Translations under genes and position numbers: made by a program
Part shown: one piece after another, positions 1 to 9,595 of the stretch
Layout of the letters: every line of letters starts with the position of its first letter
How positions within the stretch are numbered: the first letter of the stretch is position 1
Assembly: GCA_009701885.1 (NCBI GenBank)
Contig: WLJH01000011.1
Span: forward strand, 58,902-122,901
Source of the DNA: Actinomycetota bacterium
GTDB taxonomy: Bacteria > Actinomycetota > Actinomycetes > Propionibacteriales > Nocardioidaceae
Length of the DNA stretch: 64,000 nt
Reading direction: 5' to 3'
The notes under the pieces: generated by a model
The model's database searches: none
What the model was told of the DNA's origin: nothing
The model's input: the letters and a program-made list of their open reading frames with translations, nothing else

Positions 1-2925
1 TGCTCCGAAGGGGCCGGTCTCGAAGGCCGTCACCAGCTCCTGGAGGTCCGACTCGTCGTCGATGCCGGCGTCGCCGCGACCCGGGAGCTCGTCGGGGTCG
101 AAGAGGTCCTGCTGTCCGAAGCGCGCCTCCACCCAGGCGTGGAACCGGGTGCCGAAGCGCGCGGCGGACGACGGCGGACGAGGCATGGGGCGCGCCAGGT
201 CGCGGGCGAAGCCGTCGGGGTCGTCGCGCAGCCGCGACATCGCGGTCGCCGAGAGGCTCGCCGGCAGCCGCACCCGGGTGAGGGCCGCCCGGTCGCGCCG
301 CGCCTCGGCCAGCAGCCGGTCGAGCTCGACGTCCCACTCGGCTACCCGCGCCGCCTCGATCATGTCCAGGCCCTCGTCAGGCGCAGCGGGCTCGGCGGCG
401 CGGACCCGGCGGGCGGCCTCGCGGCGCAGCAGCGCCTCCCGGCCGGCCGTGGTGACCGGCCAGGGGCGGGAGGAGTCGACGGCGGCGTAGGGGTTGGGGT
501 CGCCCTTCACCGGCTTCTCGCGCCAGGTGCCCGGCGGGGTCCCCCACTCCTCGAGCTGCTCCTTGAGCACCCGCTGGTAGGCCGAGGGGCCGAAGGGTGT
601 GGCGCGCTCGGACCAGCAGTACGACGTGACGCAGAGCCGGTGGGCGGCGCGGGTGACCGCGACGTACCCCAGGCGCAGCTCCTCCTCGGCGTCGTGGTCG
701 CGGGTCGCCTGACGGTAGGCGTCGAGCGCGGCCTTGTCGTGGCCGAGCAGCTGCGGCTGGTCGGCGGCGTCGCCGCGCAGGGGCGCGGGGAGCACGGCCG
801 GCGAGGAGGTCCACAGGGTGCGCGAGCGGTTGCTGGGGAAGCGGCCCTCGCAGGTGCCGACCAGGAAGACGGTGTCCCACTCCAGGCCCTTGGAGCGGTG
901 GACGGTGAGGAGCTTGACGGAGTCGGCGAGCGTGGGCGTGGCCAGGTCCAGACCGTTGCCCTGGTCGTCCTCGGCGGTGAGGTAGGCGAGCAGGGCAGGC
1001 AGGGTCACGGCGCCGTCGACGGCCTGGAAGTCCGCGACCGCGCGCACGAAGAGGTCGAGGTTGTCGCGGCGCGCCTCGGCAGCGGGGCTGACCGCGGAGG
1101 CGAGCTCGACGTCGGCACCGGTGACGTCGAGGATCCGGCGCACCACGTCGAGCAGGGGCTCGCCCACCACCGAGCGCAGCAGCCGCAGCTCGGCGGCCAG
1201 CAAGGCGAACCGCTCGCGGGCCTCCTCGGAGTAGGGCCGGTCGCCGGGGTCGGCCAGCGCGTCGTCGAGCGAGGGTACCTCGGCGGGGTCGACCCCGTCG
1301 GCGATGGCCACCAGCTCCTCCAGCGCCGAGGCGTGGCGGGTGCGGGCCGAGAAGCCCGCCAGCTCGCGGGCGCGCTCGGCCAGCAACCGCAGGTCGCGCG
1401 GGCCGACCGCCCATCGCGGCCCCGAGAGCAGCGTGAGCAGGGCGTCGTTGGCCGTGACGTCGTGCAGCAGGGTCAGGCAGGCCACGACCTCGGCGACCTC
1501 GGGGAGCCGCAGCAGCCCCGACAGGCCGACGATCTCGACCGGGACCCCGGCGGCGGTGAGGGCGTCGAAGACCTCCGCGGCGTGCTGGTTGTCGCGGCAC
1601 AGCACCCCGACGTCGGACCACCGGCCGCCGCGCTCGTGGACGGCCACGACCTCCTGCGCCAACCAGGCCAGCTCGTCGGCGTGCGTCTCGTGCACCGCGA
1701 CCTCGACCGTGCCGTCTGCCGCGCCGGGCTTGGGCTCCAGCGGCTCGACCTGCTGGTAGGCCTCGAGCAGCGGACCGGCGAGCCGGTTGGCGACCTCGAG
1801 GATGCGGCGGTCCGAGCGGCGGTTGACCGTGAGCGGGTACGTCGGGACCGGCCCGCCGTCGGCGGCCGGGAAGGTCTCCCCGAACCCGAGGATGTTGGAG
1901 ACCGAGGCGCCCCGCCAGCCGTAGATCGCCTGGTTGGGGTCGCCGACGGCGGTGACCGCGTGCCCACGGCCGTGCTCGGGGTCGGGCCCGGAGAAGAGGT
2001 GGCCCAGCATGACCGCCTGCGCGACGGAGGTGTCCTGGTACTCGTCGAGCAGGACGACCTTGAAGCGGGCCCGTTCCGCGGCGCCCACAGCCGGCTGCTC
2101 TCGCGCCAGCCGTGCGGCCAGCTCGATCTGGTCGGAGAAGTCCATGAGGCCGAGGTCGGCCTTGAGCCGGCGGTAGCCGCCGACCAGGCCGAGCAGCTCC
2201 GCGCGGCGGTCGAGGGCGTGGATCGCCTTCTCGGCTGCCTCGCGCCAGGTCTTGCGGCCCTTGCCGGCCGCCTCCTCCTCGATCGCGCGGAGGAACCCGC
2301 GGCGGGCGTCCTCGTCGGTGCGCCGCACGTCGTCGGGACCGACCAGGTGCTCGCTCATCGCGCTGTCGAGGGCCAGGAGGTTCTGGATGACCGTGGGCGG
2401 GTGGTCCGACAGCGCGCGGACGTCGCCGGTCCAGCCGTCGACCACCCGGGCACCGAGCTGGTAGCGGGCGGCGTCGGTGATGACGCGAGTGTCGGGCTCG
2501 TGACCGATGAGCAGCCCGTGCTCGGAGAGCAGCTGGGCGGCGTAGGCGTGGTAGGTCAGCACGGTCGGCTCGAGGGTGTCGTCGGGCGCCTCCCCGCCCG
2601 GCGGGACCTCGGTGTCGGCGTCGAGGACGCCTGCGGCGCGCAGCGCCTCGCGCACCCGCTGGCGCAGCTCGCTCGCGGCCTTGGTGGTGAAGGTCAGGCC
2701 GAGGACCTCGTCGGGGCGCACCTGGCCGGTGAGCACCAGGTGCACCACGCGGGCGGCCATCAGGGTGGTCTTGCCCGAGCCGGCGCCGGCCACGACGACC
2801 GCCGGGGCCAGCGGCGCCGAGATCGCCCGCCACTGCTGGGGGCTCGGCGCGTAGGGGGTGCCCATCGCGCGCTGGAGGTCCTCGGGCGTGCGGATCTGCA
2901 GCGGCCCGTCGGCGAGCAGGCTCAC
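1..2925 (-). CDS. adnB: UvrD/Rep-type helicase with C-terminal RecB-like nuclease start, AdnB-like (3' end cut by window edge)
   Basis: Superfamily 1A DNA helicase, probably one subunit of the AdnAB double-strand-break resection motor-nuclease. The 975 codons present carry Q motif SPQQW near residue 29, Walker A GAGSGKT (47-53), motif II with DEYQDTS, motif III GDPNQAIYGWRGA, a KGLEWDTVF motif and a VAVTRA motif VI. The last visible residues (GTRFHAWVEARF, DELPGRGDAG) look like the first helix of the C-terminal RecB-like nuclease, so roughly the last 100-150 residues including the nuclease active site lie outside the window. The GTG start at 2925 overlaps the upstream gene's TGA by 4 nt (GTGA), so the two subunits are translationally coupled. 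Which subunit is called A or B is from memory of the mycobacterial pair and less sure than the family. Confidence 0.9.
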   Translation of the reverse strand, partial: MSLLADGPLQIRTPEDLQRAMGTPYAPSPQQWRAISAPLAPAVVVAGAGSGKTTLMAARVVHLVLTGQVRPDEVLGLTFTTKAASELRQRVREALRAAGVLDADTEVPPGGEAPDDTLEPTVLTYHAYAAQLLSEHGLLIGHEPDTRVITDAARYQLGARVVDGWTGDVRALSDHPPTVIQNLLALDSAMSEHLVGPDDVRRTDEDARRGFLRAIEEEAAGKGRKTWREAAEKAIHALDRRAELLGLVGGYRRLKADLGLMDFSDQIELAARLAREQPAVGAAERARFKVVLLDEYQDTSVAQAVMLGHLFSGPDPEHGRGHAVTAVGDPNQAIYGWRGASVSNILGFGETFPAADGGPVPTYPLTVNRRSDRRILEVANRLAGPLLEAYQQVEPLEPKPGAADGTVEVAVHETHADELAWLAQEVVAVHERGGRWSDVGVLCRDNQHAAEVFDALTAAGVPVEIVGLSGLLRLPEVAEVVACLTLLHDVTANDALLTLLSGPRWAVGPRDLRLLAERARELAGFSARTRHASALEELVAIADGVDPAEVPSLDDALADPGDRPYSEEARERFALLAAELRLLRSVVGEPLLDVVRRILDVTGADVELASAVSPAAEARRDNLDLFVRAVADFQAVDGAVTLPALLAYLTAEDDQGNGLDLATPTLADSVKLLTVHRSKGLEWDTVFLVGTCEGRFPSNRSRTLWTSSPAVLPAPLRGDAADQPQLLGHDKAALDAYRQATRDHDAEEELRLGYVAVTRAAHRLCVTSYCWSERATPFGPSAYQRVLKEQLEEWGTPPGTWREKPVKGDPNPYAAVDSSRPWPVTTAGREALLRREAARRVRAAEPAAPDEGLDMIEAARVAEWDVELDRLLAEARRDRAALTRVRLPASLSATAMSRLRDDPDGFARDLARPMPRPPSSAARFGTRFHAWVEARFGQQDLFDPDELPGRGDAGIDDESDLQELVTAFETGPFGA

Positions 2926-5900
2926 GGCGCCCCCACCACCGGTCCGGCGGACTTGATCGGGCACAGCGGCACGAAGGGGCAGTCGCGGCAGTGCGCGCCG
3001 GCCACGGCCGGGAAGCTCTCCTGGCGCAGCATCACCGCAGCGTGCTGGAGCCGGCGCAGCAGCTCCTCACGGGCGGTCCCGCCGTCGGGCTGGACGTCCT
3101 GCAGCTGCACGGTCGCGGTCTCGGAGCCGTCCTCGAGGCCGAGCTGCACCAGCTCGGCGCCGCCCGCCACGCCGGGGCCGCCGGTGTGGGCGGCGAGCAC
3201 CTCGTCGACGGCCCCGCGGTCCACGGCGTACTGGTAGAGGCCGAGCTGGAGGTGCTGCTGCACGGCCGGGCCCGTGGGCGCCGAGCGCCCGGTCTTGAGG
3301 TCGACCACCACGACCCGGCCGTCGTGGTCGAGCTCGACCCGGTCGGCGTACCCGATCAGCCGGACCCGCTCGCCGTCGGGCAGGTCGACCTCGGTGGTGA
3401 AGCGGGACTCCGTGCCGACCAGGGCGCGGGGGTTGGCGTGGTGCCAGCGCAGGAAGCGCGTCAGCGCGACCCGGATGCGCTCGTGCTCGCGGGCCCGGGA
3501 CCACGGCGTGCGGAACTCGAGCCGGCCCCACACCGCGTCGACCTGCTCCATCAGCAGCGCCAGGCCCTCCTCGTCCGGCGCAGCGGCGAGCTCACCGGTC
3601 GAGACGCGCTCGGCCAGCGCGTGCACCATCTGGCCGAGGTTGGCCGACTGGTGGGAGCGCACTACCCCGCCCGCCTCGTCGGCCAGGAACCAGCGGGTCG
3701 GACACAGGCCGAGCGCCTCGAGGACCGACGCCGAGACCGGGACGGGTTGCTCGGGGTCGCGCACCGGCTGCGGGGACAGCGAGGCCGCGCGGGTGCCCCA
3801 CCAGGTGCCGGGGTCGGCCTGGGGGACGAGCGGCCGGACGCGGTCGCCGCTGCCCACGTGCTCCCCCGCCAGCCGGCGCAACCGCCGGGCCGCCGCCTCG
3901 CGCAGCGGCTCGCTGGTGTCGGGATCGGCCAGGGTGCGGCGCAGCTCGGCCACGAGTCCGTCCATCGACAGCGGTCGGCGGGGGCGGCCGACGACCGCCT
4001 CGACGCTCACCCCGAGCTCCTCGAGGAAGCGGGAGGGCTGCTCGCCCTCGTCGTCGGGCGAGGCCACCGCGGTCACGACCAGCCGCTCACGGGCGCGGGT
4101 GCAGGCGACGTAGAAGAGCCGGCGCTCCTCCAGCAGCAGCTCGCGTCGGCTGACCGGCGGCACCAGCTCACCCGCACCGATCCGGTCGGCCTGCAGCAGC
4201 GTCGAGCGTCGGCGCAGGTCCGGCCAGGCGTCCTGCTGGACGTGGGCGACGACGACCAGGCGCCACTCCAGGCCCTTGGAGCGGTGGGCGGTGAGCAGCC
4301 GCACGGCGGACCCGCGCGAGCCGCGCTCGGCCAGGGTGTCGGCCGGGATCTCCTGCGCCACGAGCGTCTCGAGGAAGGTGCGCACCCCGAGGTGGTCGCG
4401 CTGCTCCTCGGCCCGGGCGGCCACCTCGAAGAGGGCGCAGACCGCGTCGAGGTCGCGGTGGGCCCGGCGTGCGGCGCCACCACCGCTCTCGACGGCCCGG
4501 CGCAGCCGCTCCGGCCACGGGGTGCCGGACCACAACCGCCAGAGCAGGTGCTCCGCGGACTCGCCGTCCTCCAGCGCGGCCCGGGTGCTCGCGAGCAGGT
4601 CGGCGACCGCGCGCACCCGGTCGACCTCGGGGGCCTCGGGGCCGTGGGGCAGCCCGGCGAGGACGGCGGGGTCGAGGACGCACGCGCGCAGCAGCTCGCG
4701 GGAGGGTCGGGGGGTGCGCTCCTCGCGGTGGGCGCGCTCCTTCTCGCGGGTGCGCAGGCGTCGCGCCAGGCGGCGTACGTCGCCGGCGTCCAGGCCGCCC
4801 AGCGGACCGGTCAGCAGCGCCTCGGCCCGGGCCGGCCCGACGTGGTCGGGGTGGGCGGGGTCCTCCTCGTGCAGGTGGACCACCGCGCGGAGCGCGTCGA
4901 GCAGCGGGAGCACGGCAGGGTCGCGGACCAGCGGGAGCTCGTCGCTGGCGACCTCGACCGGGACGCCGGCCGCGGCCAGCGCGCGCCGCAGCGGCGGGAT
5001 GGTACTGCGGCCGGAGCGGACCAGCACCGCCATCTCGTCCCAGTCGATGCCGTCCTCGAGGTGCGCGCGGCGCAGCAGGTCGGCGAGGTGCTCGGCCTCG
5101 GCGCGCTCGGTGTCGAAGGTGCGCACCGTGACCCGGCCCTCGACCGTCGCCTCCGAGCGCGGCATGAGGAACGCCTGGCGGGCGGCCTCGTCGATCGTGC
5201 CCGGCAGGCCGAGCCGACCCGCTACCCGCTGGGCGGCGACCAGCAGCCGCGGCCCGAAGCGGCGGGTGGTGCGCAGCGCCACCACCGGGGCCGGCCGGCC
5301 CTCGGCGGTCGGGAAGGCCGTGGGGAACTCGAGGATCCCGCGCACCTCGGCCCCGCGGAAGGCGTAGATCGACTGGTGCGGGTCACCGACGGCCACGAGG
5401 TCGCGGCCGTCGCCGGCCAGCGCCCGCAGCAGGGCGACCTGGCCGGGGTCGGTGTCCTGGTACTCGTCGACGAAGACGTGCCGCAGCCGCGCCCGCAGCT
5501 GGTCGCGGTGGACCTCGGCCTCCAGGGTCGCGCGGCGGATCAGGTCGGGGTGGTCGGTGGCGCCCTGCGCGTCGAGGTTGGTGAGGTAGGCGTCGAGGAA
5601 GAGCCCGGCCGCGACCAGCTCGGGGGCACCGTGCTCGCGGCCGAGGCGCGCGAGGTCGGGCCCCTCCAGCCCCTTCTCGCGGGCGCGCGAGAGCACGGCG
5701 TGCACCTCCTTGGCGAAGCCGCGGGTGCCGAGCGCGTGCTCGAGCGATTGCGGCCAGCGCACCGACTCCGGGGTCTGCGCGAGCAGCTCGCGCAGCACGA
5801 CGTCGCTCTCGGGCGCCGAGAGCAGCCGCAGCGGCGACTCGTAGAGCTCGGCCGGCGCGAGCTCGCGGATCAGGCCGTAGGCGAAGGAGTGGAAGGTCGA

Positions 5901-6212
5901 GGCCAGCGGGGTGCTCATCGTGCGCCCGAGGCGTGCCGTCACCCGGTCGCGCAGCTGCTCGGCGGCCTTGCGCGAGAAGGTCAGCGCCAGCACCTGCTCG
6001 GGCCGCGCACCGTCCTCGATGCGCCGGGCGATCGCCTCCACGAGCGTGGTCGTCTTGCCGGTCCCCGGACCGGCCAGCACCAGCAGCGGACCGCCCGCGT
6101 GGTCGACCACGCGCTGCTGGTCGGCGTCGAGGCGCGGTCGCTCGGTCGCCGCCGGCCCGCGCTCCAGGACGTACGCCGGCCCGGTGGCGGTCACGCGGTC
6201 GACTGGGGGCAC
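2922..6212 (-). CDS. adnA: UvrD-type helicase fused to Fe-S RecB-like nuclease, AdnA-like
   Basis: Partner subunit of the AdnAB-type DNA end-resection enzyme, 1096 aa from a GTG start. N-terminal SF1A motor: LDADQQ Q motif near residue 28, Walker A GPGTGKT (48-54), motif II VFVDEYQDT near 250, GDPHQSIYAFRGA, KGLEWRLVVV and VACTRARERL. C-terminal PD-(D/E)XK nuclease: GYADRV (Asp957) and VVDLKTG (Asp971, Lys973). Four cysteines frame the nuclease (Cys837, then Cys1075-x2-Cys1078-x5-Cys1084), the spacing seen in 4Fe-4S nucleases such as AddB and Cas4. Length fits the family. It overlaps the next helicase by GTGA. In mycobacteria this complex resects double-strand breaks; the same role is inferred here. 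Confidence 0.93.
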   Translation of the reverse strand: MPPVDRVTATGPAYVLERGPAATERPRLDADQQRVVDHAGGPLLVLAGPGTGKTTTLVEAIARRIEDGARPEQVLALTFSRKAAEQLRDRVTARLGRTMSTPLASTFHSFAYGLIRELAPAELYESPLRLLSAPESDVVLRELLAQTPESVRWPQSLEHALGTRGFAKEVHAVLSRAREKGLEGPDLARLGREHGAPELVAAGLFLDAYLTNLDAQGATDHPDLIRRATLEAEVHRDQLRARLRHVFVDEYQDTDPGQVALLRALAGDGRDLVAVGDPHQSIYAFRGAEVRGILEFPTAFPTAEGRPAPVVALRTTRRFGPRLLVAAQRVAGRLGLPGTIDEAARQAFLMPRSEATVEGRVTVRTFDTERAEAEHLADLLRRAHLEDGIDWDEMAVLVRSGRSTIPPLRRALAAAGVPVEVASDELPLVRDPAVLPLLDALRAVVHLHEEDPAHPDHVGPARAEALLTGPLGGLDAGDVRRLARRLRTREKERAHREERTPRPSRELLRACVLDPAVLAGLPHGPEAPEVDRVRAVADLLASTRAALEDGESAEHLLWRLWSGTPWPERLRRAVESGGGAARRAHRDLDAVCALFEVAARAEEQRDHLGVRTFLETLVAQEIPADTLAERGSRGSAVRLLTAHRSKGLEWRLVVVAHVQQDAWPDLRRRSTLLQADRIGAGELVPPVSRRELLLEERRLFYVACTRARERLVVTAVASPDDEGEQPSRFLEELGVSVEAVVGRPRRPLSMDGLVAELRRTLADPDTSEPLREAAARRLRRLAGEHVGSGDRVRPLVPQADPGTWWGTRAASLSPQPVRDPEQPVPVSASVLEALGLCPTRWFLADEAGGVVRSHQSANLGQMVHALAERVSTGELAAAPDEEGLALLMEQVDAVWGRLEFRTPWSRAREHERIRVALTRFLRWHHANPRALVGTESRFTTEVDLPDGERVRLIGYADRVELDHDGRVVVVDLKTGRSAPTGPAVQQHLQLGLYQYAVDRGAVDEVLAAHTGGPGVAGGAELVQLGLEDGSETATVQLQDVQPDGGTAREELLRRLQHAAVMLRQESFPAVAGAHCRDCPFVPLCPIKSAGPVVGAP

Positions 6213-6273
6213 CGGGCCATCAGACCATCCGGCTCCGACACTCCCGACCCGGACCCGCTCCTGAGCGAGCGGA

Positions 6274-6945
6274 TCAGGCGTCGGGGGCGCGCTCGTTGTA
6301 GCCCGGCGCCCGCTCCTGGCCGGTCAGCGCGGCGATCGCGTCCATCACCTCGTCGGTGAGCTCCCGGCGGGCGCGGCCCAGCGGCACGCCCTCGAACCGG
6401 CCGGTCACCGGGATCGGCGCCCCGAAGCGGACGTCCACGCGCACCAGCCGCGGCACCCGGGCTCCCACCGGCTGCAGCTGTTCAGTGCCCACCAGGCCCA
6501 CCGGCACCACGGGGACCCCGGCGGTCAGCGCGAGGTGGGCGACGCCGGTGCGCCCGCGGTAGAGGCGGCCGTCGCGGGAGCGGGTGCCCTCGGGGTAGAG
6601 CCCGAAGGCCTCCCCCCGACCGAGCACCTCCAGCGCGGTGTCGAGCGAGCCCAGTGCGGCCCGCGGGTCGTCTCGGTCCACCGGCAGCATCCCGAGCCCC
6701 TCGAACCACGCCCGCGACAGCGCACCCCGCACACCCGTGCCGGTGAAGTAGTCGGACTTGGCCAGGAACACCACCTTGCGCGGCACCACGACGGGGATCA
6801 CCACCGAGTCCACGAAGGAGAGGTGGTTGCTGGCCAGCACCACCCCGCCGCTGGCCGGCACGTGCTCCAGGCCGGTGACCCGGGGGCGCCAGACCGCCTT
6901 CGCCACGGGCGGGACGACCGCGTGCAGGGCCCGGTAGAGACTCAC
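6274..6945 (-). CDS. 1-acyl-sn-glycerol-3-phosphate acyltransferase (PlsC family)
   Basis: 223 aa lysophospholipid acyltransferase, expected to make phosphatidic acid from lysophosphatidic acid and an acyl donor at the membrane. The catalytic block NHLSFVDS (NHx4D type) is near residue 41 and the phosphate-binding block EGTRSRDG near 119. GTG start at 6945. The protein is shorter than E. coli PlsC and has no clear long N-terminal membrane segment, as is common in actinobacterial members. Whether the acceptor is lysophosphatidate or another acylated carrier cannot be told from sequence. It sits 61 nt downstream of the adnA-like gene on the opposite-reading end, with no shared function evident. 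Confidence 0.88.
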   Translation of the reverse strand: MSLYRALHAVVPPVAKAVWRPRVTGLEHVPASGGVVLASNHLSFVDSVVIPVVVPRKVVFLAKSDYFTGTGVRGALSRAWFEGLGMLPVDRDDPRAALGSLDTALEVLGRGEAFGLYPEGTRSRDGRLYRGRTGVAHLALTAGVPVVPVGLVGTEQLQPVGARVPRLVRVDVRFGAPIPVTGRFEGVPLGRARRELTDEVMDAIAALTGQERAPGYNERAPDA

Positions 6946-6999
6946 CCGACCAGCATCGTGGTTACCGCCGGGTCCGCCGAACCGGCGCGCACTGGTGCC

Positions 7000-7899
7000 T
7001 CAGCCGAGCAGACCGGCCTTGCGGCCGAGCCGCTCGGCGACCTCGGCAGGGGTGAGCTCGCCGCGCAGCAGGCGCGCCGTCGTCCAGGAGGAGGTGTCGA
7101 TGCCGGAGAGCCGCGAGAAGAGCGGCAGGTCCTCGGCGTACGCCGCCAGCAGCACCTCGATGTCCTCGGCCGTCGGGGCGGCGGCCTCGAAGCCGGTCTG
7201 CGAGGCCGAGCGGGCCTGCGGCTCGACCGGCTTCTGGTAGGGCTCCAGCCCGAGCCGCGAGACCAGCCGCTCCGCGGTGGCGTGCTGGTCTCGGACGAAC
7301 TCGTGGAAGTCGACCAGGAGCAGCTGCTCCTGGGGGAAGACCGTGCGCGCGTGGGCCAGCTGCGCGCCGTACAGGCCGCGGCCGACCACCGAGCGGGTCC
7401 GCAGGTCCTTGTCGCTCCAGCCCTCCGGGCGCCGACCGATCCAGGCGGGGTCGTAGCCGATGCGCACCGTGTCGGCGAAGGAGAGTCGCTCCTCGGGCGA
7501 CAGGCGGCGCGTGTGGTTCATGACCCAGTGGGAGAACGCCCGGTCCACCGGGTCGCGGAAGCACAGCACCACGGGCACGTCCGGGTTCCAGGCACGGATC
7601 CGCTCCAGGGCGCCGGGCCAGAAGAGGTAGGACGGGCTGGCGTCGACCGACATCGTCGCGCGGGCGCGGGGGCCCCGGCGGGCGACCTCGTAGCCGGTGA
7701 AGTCCGGGTCGTCCCAGTCCCGCGACTCGTCGTCGAAGAAGTGCCACTCCTTCTGCGGTGCGCGGGCGATCGACTGGTGCGCGACGAGCACGCGGTAGAG
7801 CGTGCTGGTGCCGGCCTTCTGCACACCGGCCACGACCACCCCGATGGGCAGCGTGCCGTGCGGTGCGTCCAGGGGGTCGCCGTCGGGACGGGGAGAGAT
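7000..7899 (-). CDS. PAPS-dependent sulfotransferase family protein (likely ATC start; GTG 7839 is the conventional alternative)
   Basis: Sulfotransferase-fold protein expected to move sulfate from PAPS to an unknown acceptor. The 5'-phosphosulfate loop GVQKAGTSTL is near residue 25, and the 3'-phosphate block CFRDPVDRAFSHW has Arg and Ser 8 residues apart, as in working enzymes. The C-terminal half has LLVDFHEF and RLVSRLGLEPY, also typical. The start is odd: no ATG, GTG or TTG lies in frame close upstream of the fold except GTG 7839, which would begin inside the first beta strand and has no Shine-Dalgarno site. An ATC codon at 7899 has a perfect GGAGG 5 nt upstream and gives the usual short leader before the fold. 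Neighbours suggest no pathway. Confidence 0.85.
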   Translation of the reverse strand: MSPRPDGDPLDAPHGTLPIGVVVAGVQKAGTSTLYRVLVAHQSIARAPQKEWHFFDDESRDWDDPDFTGYEVARRGPRARATMSVDASPSYLFWPGALERIRAWNPDVPVVLCFRDPVDRAFSHWVMNHTRRLSPEERLSFADTVRIGYDPAWIGRRPEGWSDKDLRTRSVVGRGLYGAQLAHARTVFPQEQLLLVDFHEFVRDQHATAERLVSRLGLEPYQKPVEPQARSASQTGFEAAAPTAEDIEVLLAAYAEDLPLFSRLSGIDTSSWTTARLLRGELTPAEVAERLGRKAGLLG

Positions 7900-8011
7900 G
7901 GTGTCCTCCAGCGGTCGGGGCGTCGGGGCGGGCGTCGGGCGGGTCGGGCCGGCGCCGTCGTGCGGGCGAGAGACTAGCCGACCGCCGGCGTCCGGCAGGC
8001 CTGCCGGGCGC

Positions 8012-9595
8012 TCACGGACAGGCGCGCACCGCGAGCAGCACCTGGTCGTCGTCGTGGGTGTGCGCCTGCTCCAGCAGCACCGAACAGAGCTCCTCGGGAC
8101 CGGCGCCGGCGTGCGCGCGGACGGTGTGCACCAGCCAGTCCAGCCCCTCGTCGATGCCGGCGTCGCGCCGCTCGACGAGTCCGTCGGTGTAGAGCAGCAG
8201 CAGGTCGCCGGGACCCAGCAGCAGCCGGTGGTCGAGCCGGTGCGCCGAGGGGTCGAGCCCCAGCAGCAGGCCCGGCTCGGTGTCGAGCAGGTGCACGGCG
8301 CCGTCGGCCGTGCGCAGCAGGGGCGGCGGGTGACCGGCACTGGCCCAGTGGAGCAGCTGGCCCTCGGGGCCCCGGTCCTCGAGCACGGCGACCACGGCGG
8401 TCGCCACCTCCTCCATGCCCAGCCCGTGCATGGCCAGGTCGAGGTCCTGCAGCACCTGCGAGGGTCGCCACACGTCGGCGGAGTAGGTGACGCCGCGCGC
8501 GAGGTTGCGCAGCTGGCCCATCGCCGCAGCAGCGGTCTGGTCGTGGCCGGCGACGTCACCGACCATCATCGCCACGGCTCCGTCGGGCAGCGGGTAGCAG
8601 TCGTACCAGTCGCCGCCCACCTGCGCGAGGTCCGAGGCGGGCTCGTAGCGCACGGCCACCTCGAGGGAGGGTCCTGTGATGGGTCTGGTCAGCAGGCTGC
8701 GCTGCAGCGCCTCCGAGATGGCGCGCTCCGAGGCCGCTGCGGCGGCGCTGTCGAAGGCGGAGCCGATGGCCGCGGCGACGGCCAGGACGAACTCGGAGTA
8801 GCCGCTGTCCAGGGGCAGCCGGGGGCTCAGCCGCGCCGCGAGGTGGCGGGCCCGTGCGCGCGGGTGGCGCTGGAGCAGCTCCACGACGCAGGGCGTGCCG
8901 TGCTGCCGGCCGGTGCCGGGGTCCAGGGTGAGCCCGGGGCCGGGCGCCGGGCCGTTCAGCACCCGGACCTCGAGCAGGTCCGGGGAGGAGGCGAGGATGA
9001 CCTCCGCCCGCTCGACGACGGCGTGGTCGTCCTCGGCGTCCTGCAGGGCGGAGACGAGCCGGGCGACGAGCTCGCTGCGCCGTCGGGCGAGCACGAGCTG
9101 CGTGGTCTCGACGGCGATGTCGAGGACCCCCTCGATCTTGTCGTCGGCGCCCCGGACCGGCGAGTAGGACCAGGTGAACCAGCAGTCCTCCATGAAGCCG
9201 GCACGGCTCAGGGGCAGCAGGACGTCCTGGCTCCACGTGGACTCGCCGCGGCGGCTCACCTGCTCCAGGAGCGGACCGATGTCGGGCATCGCCTCGGGGA
9301 ACACCTCGGCGCACGCCCGTCCCAGCGCCACCGGGTGCTTGTCGCCGACCATCTCGGCGTAGGGCTCGTTGTAGAGCAGGACCCACTCCGGCCCCCACAG
9401 CAGGGTGGCCGGGAACCGCGTCCCGTTGACGACGCTGAGGGCGGCCCGCAGCGCCGGCGTCCAGCCGGACACCGGGCCCAGCGGGGTCGCGGACCAGTCG
9501 GTGGCGTCGTACTGCGCGCGCAACGCACCGGCGCCCGCGAAGAGGCTGCTCTGGACGTCCGGGGTCACCCCGGCATCGTCGCAGGTCAGCGCCAC
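8012..9595 (-). CDS. PAS-like sensor plus PP2C/SpoIIE-type serine phosphatase
   Basis: 527 aa signalling phosphatase of the RsbU/SpoIIE class, which usually dephosphorylates an anti-sigma-factor antagonist. The N-terminal half (about 20-160) reads as a PAS-like sensor (FPATLLWGPEW, YNEPYAEMVGDKHP, FTWSYSPVRG). A linker follows, then the PP2C domain from about 310 with GGDWYD, GDVAGHD, ASAGHPPPLL, YTDGLVE and DDDQVLLAV, which supply the metal-binding aspartates. No HATPase or STAS domain is fused. The start is GTG at 9595, overlapping the PucR gene's stop by 10 nt; GTG 9568 is an alternative. The overlap suggests co-transcription with the PucR regulator, so the two may act on one stress response (inference). 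Confidence 0.9.
   Translation of the reverse strand: MALTCDDAGVTPDVQSSLFAGAGALRAQYDATDWSATPLGPVSGWTPALRAALSVVNGTRFPATLLWGPEWVLLYNEPYAEMVGDKHPVALGRACAEVFPEAMPDIGPLLEQVSRRGESTWSQDVLLPLSRAGFMEDCWFTWSYSPVRGADDKIEGVLDIAVETTQLVLARRRSELVARLVSALQDAEDDHAVVERAEVILASSPDLLEVRVLNGPAPGPGLTLDPGTGRQHGTPCVVELLQRHPRARARHLAARLSPRLPLDSGYSEFVLAVAAAIGSAFDSAAAAASERAISEALQRSLLTRPITGPSLEVAVRYEPASDLAQVGGDWYDCYPLPDGAVAMMVGDVAGHDQTAAAAMGQLRNLARGVTYSADVWRPSQVLQDLDLAMHGLGMEEVATAVVAVLEDRGPEGQLLHWASAGHPPPLLRTADGAVHLLDTEPGLLLGLDPSAHRLDHRLLLGPGDLLLLYTDGLVERRDAGIDEGLDWLVHTVRAHAGAGPEELCSVLLEQAHTHDDDQVLLAVRACP

Noticed and set aside
139..3237. Long plus-strand open frame opposite the AdnB-like gene
   Set aside because: A high-GC shadow frame: the protein is repetitive Arg/Gly/Val without family signatures, while the minus strand has clear helicase motifs.
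7900..8559. Upstream extension of the sulfotransferase frame
   Set aside because: Lies inside the phosphatase gene and encodes only Arg/Ser/Thr-rich shadow sequence.
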